A DNA stretch of 64,000 nucleotides from 01-FULL-43-15b sp964472675 (GTDB taxonomy: Bacteria; Patescibacteriota; Microgenomatia; UBA8517; UBA10165). The notes under the pieces are model-generated. The model was not told the DNA's origin. It saw only the letters and a list, made by a program, of their open reading frames with translations, and did no database searches. The stretch is from positions 1-64,000 of the forward strand of contig CAYYLO010000004.1 in the NCBI GenBank assembly GCA_964472675.1, written 5' to 3'. Position 1 is the stretch's first letter; each line of letters opens with the position of its first letter. Both the position numbers and the translations under genes were made by a program. Shown in pieces: positions 22,151 to 30,794 of the stretch.

Positions 22151-23887
22151 ATGACAACAAATAAAACGACAAGCATAGATGGAGTGGTAGAAATCCTTTT
22201 GAAAAATCGGGGATTAACCACAGAAAAAGAGAAGGAAGAATTTTTCAATCCTCCGGATCCTCAAAATCTTAACCCTAAGGATTTAGGGATAGACGTAAAA
22301 CAGTTAGATAAAGCAATAAAAAGAATTTTTGTGGCAATTGAGAAAAAGGAAAAAATAATTGTTTATGGAGACTATGATGTTGATGGAATTTGCGCATCTG
22401 CAATTTTGTGGGAAACTTTGCGCTTTTTAGGGGCAAATGCAATGCCTTACGTACCTGGCCGTTTTGCGGAAGGGTACGGCTTAAATATTGAGAGTATCCG
22501 AAAACTGAAAGAGGAAGATTCTGATGTTGGTTTAATTATTACAGTCGACAACGGAATTGTTGCCCATGAGAAAGTTGATTTTGCAAAAAGCTTGGGCGTT
22601 GACGTGGTTATCACCGATCACCACATTCCAGGTGAAACTTTGCCCAATGCTTACACCATAGTCCATACAACCCAAATGTCAGGGGCAGCAGTTTCGTGGT
22701 TTTTGGCAAAGGCTTTAATGGAGGTGACGGGTCCTACCACGGGCTCGTCCCGTCCGACCTCCTCGTCCGCCTTTGGCGAGACTGCGGGGGCTCGACGGGA
22801 CTCCCTCCGCCCGTGCCACCCATCACAATCATTCTTACATGATCATCTTGGTTTAGCGGCTTTAGGTACGGTGGCCGATGTGTTGCCGTTAGTTGGGCAC
22901 AATAGGTCTATTGTTGTTTATGGCTTGCGAGCTTTGCGAAATACTTCCCGTGTTGGGATTAAATCTTTATGTAAAGAAGCAGGAATAGAGCAAAACGATA
23001 TCGACACTTTCCATATTGGGTTTGTTATCGCTCCCCGGATGAACGCAATGGGTCGTTTAGAGCATGCCATGGAGTCTTTACGGCTTTTGTGTACGAATGA
23101 TAAGGAAAAAGCAGCGACCCTGGCTTTTGATTTAGGCAAAACCAACAAAATTCGCCAGGAAAAGACGGAAAATATTTTTAAACATATCCAGGAAAACTTT
23201 GAAAGTGTTTGGAACCAAAAACTCCCCGGGGTTTTACTGGCGGCGCATGAAACTTATGAGGAAGGGGTTGTGGGAATTGTTGCCGGGCGTTTGGTGGAAA
23301 AATATTATCGTCCTTCGATTGTTGTCTCCCGCGGCAAAGAAGTATCTAAGGCCTCGGCTAGGTCAATCACGGGCATAGATATTATTCAGCTTATTCGTGA
23401 GGTAGGCGACGGACTTTTAATAAACGCTGGAGGGCACCCAATGGCGGCGGGCTTTAGTCTTTCTACTGCAAAACTGGAAGACTTTGGCAAAAAGCTTGTC
23501 AAGTATTCTTCAAAATTTAGTGAACGCGATTTTGTCAGAGAGGCAAAAGTTGACTGTGAGATTGATTTTTCTTTGCTAACCAATTCTCTTTATAAAAAAC
23601 TTTTAGAATTTGCTCCTTTTGGTTTTGGCAATCCGACACCTGTTTTTATGACCCGCAATGTACAAATTGGCGATGTGAGGTTAATGGGCAAAGACAAAAA
23701 CCATTTAAAACTTTTGCTAACTCAGGAAGGGTTCGGTACTATGGAAGCTGTAGGTTTTAGAATGGGTGAATTGTATTCTTCTTTATCTCCCGGCTCGTCA
23801 GTGGACGTAGTCTACTCTTTAGAAGAAAACGTTTGGAACAACCACAAATCTCTCCAGCTAAAACTTAAAAACATATATATAGTTTGA
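22151..23887 (+). CDS. recJ: Single-stranded-DNA exonuclease RecJ
   Basis: RecJ is a 5'-3' single-strand exonuclease of the DHH family. Motifs YGDYDVDGI, TVDNGI, ITDHHIPG, LGLAALGTVADVLPL and the DHHA1 signature NAGGHPMAAGF are present, followed by the C-terminal OB-like part. The 578 residues include a stretch after LMEV (about residues 192-226, rich in S, R, P, T and G) that is encoded by a GC-rich repeat (22724-22826). It is inserted in frame where homologues have a short loop. The enzyme may still work, since the insertion falls between motifs. Confidence 0.94.
   Translation: MTTNKTTSIDGVVEILLKNRGLTTEKEKEEFFNPPDPQNLNPKDLGIDVKQLDKAIKRIFVAIEKKEKIIVYGDYDVDGICASAILWETLRFLGANAMPYVPGRFAEGYGLNIESIRKLKEEDSDVGLIITVDNGIVAHEKVDFAKSLGVDVVITDHHIPGETLPNAYTIVHTTQMSGAAVSWFLAKALMEVTGPTTGSSRPTSSSAFGETAGARRDSLRPCHPSQSFLHDHLGLAALGTVADVLPLVGHNRSIVVYGLRALRNTSRVGIKSLCKEAGIEQNDIDTFHIGFVIAPRMNAMGRLEHAMESLRLLCTNDKEKAATLAFDLGKTNKIRQEKTENIFKHIQENFESVWNQKLPGVLLAAHETYEEGVVGIVAGRLVEKYYRPSIVVSRGKEVSKASARSITGIDIIQLIREVGDGLLINAGGHPMAAGFSLSTAKLEDFGKKLVKYSSKFSERDFVREAKVDCEIDFSLLTNSLYKKLLEFAPFGFGNPTPVFMTRNVQIGDVRLMGKDKNHLKLLLTQEGFGTMEAVGFRMGELYSSLSPGSSVDVVYSLEENVWNNHKSLQLKLKNIYIV
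22724..22826. repeat. GC-rich mobile repeat, copy A (inside recJ)
   Basis: About 103 bp, far more GC-rich than recJ. The ends are inverted (GTGACGGGT... against GTGATGGGT... read from the other side), and an inner pair GTCCCGTC/GACGGGAC extends the hairpin. A relative lies at 27290-27387; the two share starts (GGTCCT-CC-CG), ends (CACCC-TCAC) and the inner words GAGC-CCCGCA. Confidence 0.75.
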
Positions 23888-23941
23888 ATTTACAACAAGT
23901 TATTGTGTTCCAGCTTTAATTTAAAGTAAAATGGTCATATT

Positions 23942-25255
23942 ATGAAGCGAATACTTTCTTCTGATTTGCCAAAGCACATAAACGAAGAAGTTGTGGTTTC
24001 AGGCTGGCTTCATAAAAGGAGAGAGCTTGGAGGGATGACTTTCCTGGTTTTGCGGGATAGAGATGGCTTAGTTCAAATTTTGGCTGAAAAATCCCAAGGA
24101 ATCGAAAAATTAGAAGGTTTGCAAAATGGAACGATCCTTACAGTAAAAGGTACAGTTGTAGAAGATGAGCGGGCGCCTCAGGGGGTAGAAATCCACAACC
24201 CTGAAATTTCAGTAGATGTCCCCGTTGAGTATGTTGTGCCAATTGAGGTTGATAAACCCATAGATCATTCACCAGAAAATTTAGAGACGCTTTTTGAAAA
24301 CAAGGTGGTAAACATGCGCAACACAGTCGAAAGAGGAATTTGGAAAATCCAGGCTACTGTGGGAGATGCGGCTCGGGAATATCTAAAATCTCAGGATTTT
24401 ACAGAGTTTCATAGTCCTAAGTTATTAGCCGAGGCAACCGAGGGCGGGGCAGAAGTTTTCAAACTGGATTATTTCGGGAAAACTGCAACATTGGCCCAAT
24501 CTGCACAATTTTATAAACAAATAATGGTGGGTTCTTTGGAGCGCGTTTTTGAAATTGGCGCAACATACCGGGCAGAACCAAGTATGACTACCCGCCATAT
24601 GACTGAGTTTGTCACTATTGACGTTGAGATGGGGTTTATCGAAGGATTTCAGGATTTGCTACGCCTTTTAAGTGGGTTAGTAAACCACGTTGCAGGGTAC
24701 GTTTGGGAGCACAATGGAGAAGAACTAGAGACACTTGGCGCCCAAAAGCCGATTTTGAAAGAAGAGTTCCCCCAAGTGACGTTAAAAGAGCTGCATGAAC
24801 TTTTTCTCAATGAAACTGGAACTGATGCAACAAAAGAACCAGATCCAACGCCCGCAGAGGAGAGATTTATAAGCGAATATTCGGCTCAGAATTGGGGTTC
24901 CGAGGCGGTTTTTGTGACCGAGTTTCCTTCTTCCCATATGAAGTTTTACCATTATAAGAGTGACAGAGACCCTGAGGTTGCCGAACGGGCAGACTTGATT
25001 TTTAGAGGTGTTGAGATTGTGACAGCATCCCAGCGCGAACATCGCTATCCAAAGCTTGTAGAACAGCTTAAAGCCATGGGTGGGAATTCAGAACATCCAG
25101 GATATAAATATTATTTGGAAGCGTTTAAATACGGAATGCCCGCACATGGAGGCTTTGGCTTGGGACTTGAGAGGTTGACTCAAAAGATTATTGGCCTTAA
25201 TAATGTAAAAGAAGCAACACTTTTCCCTCGAGATATCAATAGGCTCGCGCCCTGA
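23942..25255 (+). CDS. aspS: Aspartyl-tRNA synthetase, archaeal-type
   Basis: This class IIb synthetase has 437 aa with an N-terminal OB anticodon domain (VVVSGWLHKRRELGGMTFLVLRDR) and a catalytic core with SPKLLAEATEGGAEVF, FEIGATYRAE and GFGLGLERL. It lacks the GAD insertion of bacterial AspRS, so it is the archaeal/short type. Such enzymes are often non-discriminating and make Asp-tRNA(Asn) for GatCAB; GatCAB is not in the window. A -10 TAAAAT lies 9 nt before the ATG. The D,D-carboxypeptidase ORF follows 3 nt after its stop. Confidence 0.95.
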   Translation: MKRILSSDLPKHINEEVVVSGWLHKRRELGGMTFLVLRDRDGLVQILAEKSQGIEKLEGLQNGTILTVKGTVVEDERAPQGVEIHNPEISVDVPVEYVVPIEVDKPIDHSPENLETLFENKVVNMRNTVERGIWKIQATVGDAAREYLKSQDFTEFHSPKLLAEATEGGAEVFKLDYFGKTATLAQSAQFYKQIMVGSLERVFEIGATYRAEPSMTTRHMTEFVTIDVEMGFIEGFQDLLRLLSGLVNHVAGYVWEHNGEELETLGAQKPILKEEFPQVTLKELHELFLNETGTDATKEPDPTPAEERFISEYSAQNWGSEAVFVTEFPSSHMKFYHYKSDRDPEVAERADLIFRGVEIVTASQREHRYPKLVEQLKAMGGNSEHPGYKYYLEAFKYGMPAHGGFGLGLERLTQKIIGLNNVKEATLFPRDINRLAP

Positions 25256-25258
25256 CAA

Positions 25259-26206
25259 ATGCCCAAGAAACCGACATCAAAAACCAGCCCTTTTGACAGC
25301 ACACAGTTTTTATTCCTGGTACTTTTCGTCCTAATCATGTTGATAAGTTGGGGGATATTTTTTGCTCCACAAAAAGAGGCCAAGGTATCAAAAAAGCTTT
25401 CTCAAGAACCAAAAGTTAAAGTAAGCACCGAGGCCAAAGTTCCCACTCCCCAACTGAAAAACCAAGTGACACCTCCCTCTAGCGCAACTGCAAGATCTTA
25501 TTATGCGATAGATGTCAAAACCGGTACTCAACTTCTAGCCAAAAGAGAAGACGAACCGCAACTGCCGGCATCTACAACCAAAATGGCGACAGCTTTGGTT
25601 GCGATGTCATATTACAAACCGGATGACGTAATTACTGTAGGAGTTACCAGAAGTGGTGGACACAAAATGGGTTTGGTGTATGGCGAGCAAATCACCACAA
25701 GAGATCTTCTTTATGGATTATTAGTTTTTTCCGGGAACGATGCTGCTGAAGTATTAGCACAAAACTATCCGGGAGGAAGAGGAGAATTCGTTGCTTCCAT
25801 GAACAATTTGGCAAAGAAGTTGGAACTTACCAATACGAATTTTACAAATCCTGCGGGATTTGATGAGTACCTTCACTTTTCTTCGGCAAAAGATTTAGTG
25901 AAACTGGCACTTCATGGAATGGAAAACTCTCTATTTGCCCAAATTGTTGGAACTAAAAATATCAAAATAACAAGTGTTGATGGCAGTATAGTTCACAGTG
26001 CAGAGAACACAAACCGATTAATTGAGAAAATGCCGGGGATTTTAGGAGTAAAAACTGGGTGGACAGAAAATTCCGGGCAAGATTTGGTGACTTTATACGA
26101 ACGCGACGGACATCGGGTTATGCTTGCCGTTTTGGGGTCTACAGACCGTTTTCGTGAAACCCAAACTCTTCTCAACTGGATTTTTGATAATTATGAATGG
26201 AAATAA
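25259..26206 (+). CDS. Serine-type D-Ala-D-Ala carboxypeptidase
   Basis: This penicillin-binding protein of the DacA/S11 family trims peptidoglycan pentapeptides. It has an N-terminal membrane helix (about residues 15-35), a spacer and the catalytic domain with SxxK as STTK (about residue 104), SxN as SGN (about 158) and KTG as VKTGWT (about 264). The 315-aa length suggests that the C-terminal beta domain of larger DacA proteins is missing. It is anchored by the N-terminal helix rather than a C-terminal amphipathic one. Confidence 0.94.
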   Translation: MPKKPTSKTSPFDSTQFLFLVLFVLIMLISWGIFFAPQKEAKVSKKLSQEPKVKVSTEAKVPTPQLKNQVTPPSSATARSYYAIDVKTGTQLLAKREDEPQLPASTTKMATALVAMSYYKPDDVITVGVTRSGGHKMGLVYGEQITTRDLLYGLLVFSGNDAAEVLAQNYPGGRGEFVASMNNLAKKLELTNTNFTNPAGFDEYLHFSSAKDLVKLALHGMENSLFAQIVGTKNIKITSVDGSIVHSAENTNRLIEKMPGILGVKTGWTENSGQDLVTLYERDGHRVMLAVLGSTDRFRETQTLLNWIFDNYEWK

Positions 26207-26213
26207 TTAAGGT

Positions 26214-27269
26214 TTACTGGGCGCCGTACCACTCGTTTGTTACAGCAGGGATGATAGCGCGGAAGCCGTTGTCGCCGTCAAAAACTACAACTGGCTCTAA
26301 AAACTGTTGCACTTTTCCGGAATCATAATAACCAAGATAAACGCGGCGGATTACTACCTGGTTTGTTGAACTTGGCGTAGAAATAATCATTCCTTTGCCG
26401 GCTTGCAACTCGTCCCACGCAATTTTAGAGGTTTTGATTGGATAAGTAGACCTTTGGTTTTCGCTAATTGCAAAGTAGTGGTACTCTCCAGCTATTATTT
26501 GTTTATAGGTTGAGCTTGATCCGCTGACCAAAAACCAAACATTACTTCTGTCAACTCTTGGGGTAATAATCGGCAGATCGTCGTACTCTTTTCTCCAAAG
26601 ATTTACCCTGATAAAGTTGGCGTCTGATAATGAGCCAACAGTCTGCAAAGCCTCAGGTGCAGTTCTTAGATAATCAAAAGTTTGTTTGCCCTGGTCAAGG
26701 TCGGGAGTAAGCAGTGATGCGCGATTTAGAAAAGATCTTGTTGCAGCCAGCGCGTCTTCATCTGACTTGGGATGTAGGTTAAGCAGGCTTGCATCTTGAG
26801 CAAGGTTGTAGCTTAAAGAAAGTGTTTTGTTAACTATGTTAATATCTAAAGTTGCGGGAACTTCCGTGTGTGTGTACCTGTATATTACTTCCGAAAGGGA
26901 TACTCCTGAATTTGAGAAGTTTAAGCTTTTGGCAATTTTATTGGCATCGTCAAGACTCAAGAAGGAAGATTGAGGAGTTGGCATGAAAAAAACATTTACC
27001 TGTGTTGGAAATTTGGGAAGTTCTCCCGTTGGGGTTTGCAATGTGTAGGTGAGTGCGGGAATAGCTAGCTTTGGGTCAAATATTAAAGCTGGCAACTTGT
27101 TAAATCTATCTTGTGGCGGGGGGGGGGGAGCTGGAAAAATTTTTCTGTAAGCTGAGTAGCCTACGGTCCACATGATGTTTATGGAAATTAAGGCAACAAT
27201 AAAAATTGTGCCGAATTTTATGGCGCGCCTGGTTTGGAATGCTGTTTCAGTTAAAGACATTGTTGTCAT
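26214..27269 (-). CDS. Membrane-anchored extracytoplasmic protein with poly-Pro tract
   Basis: This 351-aa protein has one N-terminal helix (about residues 18-40), a short APPPPPQ linker and a large, mixed alpha/beta outer domain. I do not recognise the family. The Pro codons are encoded by an unbroken run of 11 C on the coding strand (27118-27128), directly after the membrane segment. Slippage there would switch the outer domain off. A second in-frame Met (residue 4) is an alternative start. The gene is convergent with the carboxypeptidase gene. Confidence 0.7.
   Translation of the reverse strand: MTTMSLTETAFQTRRAIKFGTIFIVALISINIMWTVGYSAYRKIFPAPPPPPQDRFNKLPALIFDPKLAIPALTYTLQTPTGELPKFPTQVNVFFMPTPQSSFLSLDDANKIAKSLNFSNSGVSLSEVIYRYTHTEVPATLDINIVNKTLSLSYNLAQDASLLNLHPKSDEDALAATRSFLNRASLLTPDLDQGKQTFDYLRTAPEALQTVGSLSDANFIRVNLWRKEYDDLPIITPRVDRSNVWFLVSGSSSTYKQIIAGEYHYFAISENQRSTYPIKTSKIAWDELQAGKGMIISTPSSTNQVVIRRVYLGYYDSGKVQQFLEPVVVFDGDNGFRAIIPAVTNEWYGAQ
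27118..27128. repeat. Homopolymer of 11 G
   Basis: An 11-bp G run (C on the coding strand of the 351-aa membrane protein) encodes most of its poly-proline linker. It is the only long G/C homopolymer I noticed in the window, and such tracts are prone to slipped-strand mispairing. Confidence 0.9.
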
Positions 27270-27289
27270 GACATTGGGGGTTATACAGG

Positions 27290-27387
27290 GTGTTCGGGGT
27301 CCTGCCGCGCCGCACCCCCGTGCGACGTCCTCACCTCATCGGTTGCGGGCGCTCCACGGGGGACCCCCGCTCTGCGTCACCCCTCAC
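27290..27387. repeat. GC-rich mobile repeat, copy B (upstream of gltX)
   Basis: About 98 bp related to the copy inside recJ, with similar ends (GTGTTCGGGGT... and ...CACCCCTCAC) and an internal pair CCCCCGTG/CACGGGGG. It lies between the divergent membrane-protein gene and gltX, away from any coding frame I support. ORFs called through it are not credible. Confidence 0.75.
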
Positions 27388-27467
27388 TAGGCAGTGCCGC
27401 CCACTACTATTCTTAGCTTATCAAGTTGCTTTCAGTATACGCACAAAAAGTGTTAGAATCAATCTTA

Positions 27468-28760
27468 ATGGCCAAACAAGTTAGGGTTAGAATTGCCCCG
27501 TCGCCAACAGGCTTTGCGCATATTGGTACAGGTTATATGGCGTTGTTTAATTATGCTTTTGCTAAAAAAAACAACGGCACCTTCATTGTTAGACTTGAGG
27601 ATTCAGACTTAAAACGCCATGTTCCCGGAGCCGAAGAGGCAATTTATGCTGGGTTAAACTGGTTAGGGCTGAAATGGGACGAAGGGCCAGATGTGGGCGG
27701 CCCTTTTGCCCCTTATCGGGTTTCTGAGAAATTAGACTTATATAAAAAAATTGCTGAGAAACTTATTAGTGAAGGAAAAGCATATCAAGATGAAGGGGCC
27801 GTTAGTTTCAAAAATACAGGTGATGATATGGGGTGGACTGATTTAGTCAGGGGTGATATTGTCTTTCCTGGAAGCGAAGTAACAGATTTCGTAATAATGA
27901 AATCAGATGGGTACCCTACATATAACTTCTATGTGGTCGTCGATGATGTGCAGATGGAGATAACCCACATTATCCGTGGGGAAGAACACATTTCTAACAC
28001 TCCGCGCCAGCTTGCTTTATACAAGGCGCTAAACTATGAAGTTCCACAGTTTGCACACTTGCCAACCTTGAGAAACTCAGAGCATAAGAAGCTCTCTAAA
28101 AGAAGGGACCCTGTCGATTTGCGTCTTTATAGGGGACAAGGGTATTTGCCAGAAGCGTTAATTAACTTTTTATGTCTTTTAGGCTGGTCCCATCCGGAAG
28201 GTAAAGAGCTTTTCAATTTAGATGAGTTTATTGAAAAATTCACTCTTGAAAGAGTGCGCAAAGCCGGGCCGGTTTTTGATACCAAAAAACTGGATTGGTT
28301 AAACGGCATGTATATTCGCCAAATGGATAATGTAGCTTTAGCATCAACCCTCAATAGATTCATTTCTGCCGACACTTCAACCCAATTCTTGCTGAAAATA
28401 GTTCCTTTAATTAAGGAACGGATTAGTAAGCTGGGGGATGCCGAAAACCTTTTAAAGTTTTTCTGGAAAAAACCGCAAGTTGGGCGTGAGATGTTTAAGA
28501 ACGATAAATCTTTAGAGTTTATAACTTCTGCTCTGGAAGTGTTAAGAGAAACAGCGGATTGGACTTTAGAATCCGTGAACGAAGCCCTTGCGCAAAGGGT
28601 TAAAGACAAGGGCTATAAAACAGGCGAGTTTTTTATGTGTTTAAGGTTGGCAATTACAGGACAGGAAGTTACGCCTCCTTTAAACGAATCAATGGTAATA
28701 TTAGGTAAAGAGGAAGTTTTGGTTAGGCTTGAAACAGCTCAAAAGGTACTTCTTGACTAG
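27468..28760 (+). CDS. gltX: Glutamyl-tRNA synthetase
   Basis: This class I synthetase has the HIGH-like motif PSPTGFAHIGT and KMSKS as KKLSKRRDP, and the editing-free GluRS core including RLEDSD and IIRGEEHISNTPRQ. It has about 430 aa, shorter than the usual 470-490 aa because of a compact anticodon domain. ATG 27468 (MAKQVRVRIAPSPTG) is chosen over the longer ORF: a -10 TAGAAT (27453-27458) ends 9 nt before it. In genomes of this type GluRS often also charges tRNA-Gln for later amidation; a tRNA-Gln gene is present at 37428. Confidence 0.95.
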   Translation: MAKQVRVRIAPSPTGFAHIGTGYMALFNYAFAKKNNGTFIVRLEDSDLKRHVPGAEEAIYAGLNWLGLKWDEGPDVGGPFAPYRVSEKLDLYKKIAEKLISEGKAYQDEGAVSFKNTGDDMGWTDLVRGDIVFPGSEVTDFVIMKSDGYPTYNFYVVVDDVQMEITHIIRGEEHISNTPRQLALYKALNYEVPQFAHLPTLRNSEHKKLSKRRDPVDLRLYRGQGYLPEALINFLCLLGWSHPEGKELFNLDEFIEKFTLERVRKAGPVFDTKKLDWLNGMYIRQMDNVALASTLNRFISADTSTQFLLKIVPLIKERISKLGDAENLLKFFWKKPQVGREMFKNDKSLEFITSALEVLRETADWTLESVNEALAQRVKDKGYKTGEFFMCLRLAITGQEVTPPLNESMVILGKEEVLVRLETAQKVLLD

Positions 28761-28763
28761 AAA

Positions 28764-29753
28764 ATGAATGATACTGCCCGAACCAGAAAAGCTCAAATAA
28801 GAAGTAAGCTTAAGCTTCGGCATTTAGCGGCAAAATCTTCATTTGCTCAAAAACATCCTCACGCAAAGTCTTTCTTTGATAATTCCGGAATTGACCTTGG
28901 GAAAATTAGACAGCATTCTACAAAATTGTTGACGGCTGGGGCTATCTCTGGCGCTTTGCTTTTGCCAGCGGTAAGCCATCTAACTCCGCTTCCTTCAACT
29001 TCCGCCACGATACATCGTGAGCCAAAAAACACCAACAACCTCACAGTGCCTCTTTCTGTTTCGGGAGTAGTTACAAGTACAGGACCAATTTCTTCCTCCC
29101 TTCCACGGCAATTTTTGGTTGGTAGACTTGCTCAGGTCTTACCTCCAATAGTTGACCGATTTTCACCGCATATTTCATACGAAGCAGAGAAAATAGCTGC
29201 CCAAATAGTAAGTCGCGCAACGGGTGTCCCTGCAAAAGCAAGTCTTGAAGGAGAGCGGTTAAACACTACATATGGGTACATAGGTATAGAGCAGCATTTA
29301 GCCAGGTATCCTGGCGATTCAATTGCCAAACACGGTTTGCCCAAAGAAGGTATGGCGCCAGGCTTAGGGGGATTTGGGTATTTCAATACGGCATCTGTTT
29401 TAACCCAAGATGCCATAACGCGAGAAAAATATTATGTGGTTGCTCAACTAATGTATTTGCCGGATTGGGGTAAAAGGACAAGATACTTGGCAAATTGGTA
29501 TAAATGGAGAAAGATGATTGTAGTCAATCCCGATAATGGGAATGCGGTTGTCGGGGATTTGGGGGACGCCGGGCCGGCGGCCTGGACTGGAAAACAATTT
29601 GGCGGCAGCCCAGAAGTTATGGACGCGCTGGGTGGTCATAGGTATACAAAAGGTCGAGTGCTATTTTTCTTTGTTGATGATGCGGAAAACAAAATTCCTT
29701 TGGGCCCTGTAAAATATGATGAAATCTCTAGCAATATAATGCAAGCAATATGA
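28764..29753 (+). CDS. Secreted or membrane-anchored protein, unknown
   Basis: This 329-aa protein has a long basic N-terminus, a hydrophobic segment (about residues 54-72) and an outer domain. The C-terminal part has MIVVNPDNGNAVVGDLGDAGPAAWTG and FGGSPEVMDALGG, which recalls double-psi beta-barrel or expansin-like cell-wall proteins. The similarity is from memory and weak. It starts 3 nt after the gltX stop and is followed after 3 nt by the next gene, so it belongs to the gltX operon. Confidence 0.65.
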   Translation: MNDTARTRKAQIRSKLKLRHLAAKSSFAQKHPHAKSFFDNSGIDLGKIRQHSTKLLTAGAISGALLLPAVSHLTPLPSTSATIHREPKNTNNLTVPLSVSGVVTSTGPISSSLPRQFLVGRLAQVLPPIVDRFSPHISYEAEKIAAQIVSRATGVPAKASLEGERLNTTYGYIGIEQHLARYPGDSIAKHGLPKEGMAPGLGGFGYFNTASVLTQDAITREKYYVVAQLMYLPDWGKRTRYLANWYKWRKMIVVNPDNGNAVVGDLGDAGPAAWTGKQFGGSPEVMDALGGHRYTKGRVLFFFVDDAENKIPLGPVKYDEISSNIMQAI

Positions 29754-29756
29754 ACG

Positions 29757-30119
29757 ATGAGTAAATTATTCTATGACCATCTAATTATTCTGGAGGAAGT
29801 TGAAATCGAGTTGGGAAAACTCGAACTTTCCCGTGAGGAAAAAAGAGAGCTTGAGGAGTTAATTGAGGAGATTTTGCACCATAGGGTTTTGGGGCGGGTG
29901 CTTTCCGATTTGCCAGAAGTACACCATGAGGACTTTTTGCAAAAGTTTAAAAATGCTCCTCATGATACTTTTCTCATTGAATACTTAAACGAGCGTATAG
30001 AAAGGAGCGTTGAAGAACATATTAAGGAAGAGATTGAGAAATTGAAAAAAGAAATACTGACCGATATCCGGGGTACGACAAGACACAAAGGCCAGGGCAA
30101 GAAAAAACAGGACAAGTAA
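29757..30119 (+). CDS. Charged helical protein, unknown
   Basis: This 120-aa protein is almost wholly helical, with heptad-like Leu/Glu/Lys patterns (VEIELGKLELSREEKRELEEL) and a basic C-terminal tail (TTRHKGQGKKKQDK). It has some resemblance to small CPR proteins of the DUF5663 type, but I am not certain. It is the last gene of the gltX transcription unit; its stop abuts the convergent DUF378 gene. Confidence 0.6.
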   Translation: MSKLFYDHLIILEEVEIELGKLELSREEKRELEELIEEILHHRVLGRVLSDLPEVHHEDFLQKFKNAPHDTFLIEYLNERIERSVEEHIKEEIEKLKKEILTDIRGTTRHKGQGKKKQDK

Positions 30120-30332
30120 CTATTTACTTAAGCGAGTCCAGGCAAGCCAGACGGCAGAGACTCCAACCAGGACGTATATTAAGTCTGAAAGTCCTCTCCA
30201 GGAAGCAAGCACCACTTCTACTAAGTTCCAATTTCCTGCTCCCAGGAAATTCCCCAAACCCACAAGTCCCCAGTTTATGCCCCCAATAACTAATATCCAC
30301 CACGCCAGATTATTGATTGTTTTAACCTTAAT
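30120..30332 (-). CDS. DUF378 family membrane protein
   Basis: This two-helix membrane protein of about 70 aa has the family pattern INNLAWWILVIGGINWGLVGLGNF and a C-terminal helix (LIYVLVGVSAVWLAW). The annotated start is a problem. A strong Shine-Dalgarno (GAGGAGGTGA, about 30341-30350) lies inside the longer ORF, and the first codon at suitable distance that gives the family-like N-terminus (MKVKTINNLAWW) is ATT at 30332. A GTG at 30344 lies within the Shine-Dalgarno itself. ATT initiation is rare but known for infC. Confidence 0.8.
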   Translation of the reverse strand: MKVKTINNLAWWILVIGGINWGLVGLGNFLGAGNWNLVEVVLASWRGLSDLIYVLVGVSAVWLAWTRLSK

Positions 30333-30435
30333 TTCTAAAGTCACCTCCTCTCTCAAGGCTATTCTTCCAAAGCGTATATATTTGTGTCAATGTGTAAAAC
30401 TGTGTCAGCTAAATTTTGGTAAAATGGTATAGCTT

Positions 30436-30780
30436 ATGGATAGAAAGTATGGGGGGGTTATTTGGACTAACCACGCAATGCAGCGTTTGACAGAGCGTGG
30501 CATAAGTCCAGGCGACGCTTTGGCTACCTGGAGAAATCCTGACCAGTCCCGTCCGGCAACTGCGCGAAATTCCTGGATATATTATAAAACGTATGGAAGT
30601 GAAAAAATTGAAGTCGTTGCTTCTAAGAACGACAAGGGAGAGGCTGTCATACTTTCAGTATGGTCCAGACCTGTTTATTCAAATGCAGGCTATCGATCTG
30701 GTTCCGCATTGGGAGTCTGGGATCGTGTTTTAGAGGTGATACTTAAGGCGCTTTTCGGTTGGCTTAGAAAGTCCTCCTGA
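30436..30780 (+). CDS. DUF4258 domain protein
   Basis: This 114-aa protein begins with the DUF4258 pattern WTNHAMQRLTERGISPGDAL and a following beta strand pair (NSWIYYKTYGSEKIEVVAS). DUF4258 proteins resemble RelE/BrnT-type toxins in fold, but many stand alone, as here: no antitoxin gene is adjacent. A C-terminal hydrophobic stretch may be amphipathic. -10 TAAAAT (30420-30425) lies 10 nt before the ATG. Confidence 0.75.
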   Translation: MDRKYGGVIWTNHAMQRLTERGISPGDALATWRNPDQSRPATARNSWIYYKTYGSEKIEVVASKNDKGEAVILSVWSRPVYSNAGYRSGSALGVWDRVLEVILKALFGWLRKSS

Positions 30781-30794
30781 TTCAAGAGTTGTCT

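Noticed and set aside
27172..27484. Plus-strand ORFs of 64-72 aa upstream of gltX
   Set aside because: They are produced by the GC-rich repeat copy B and have no recognisable protein features.
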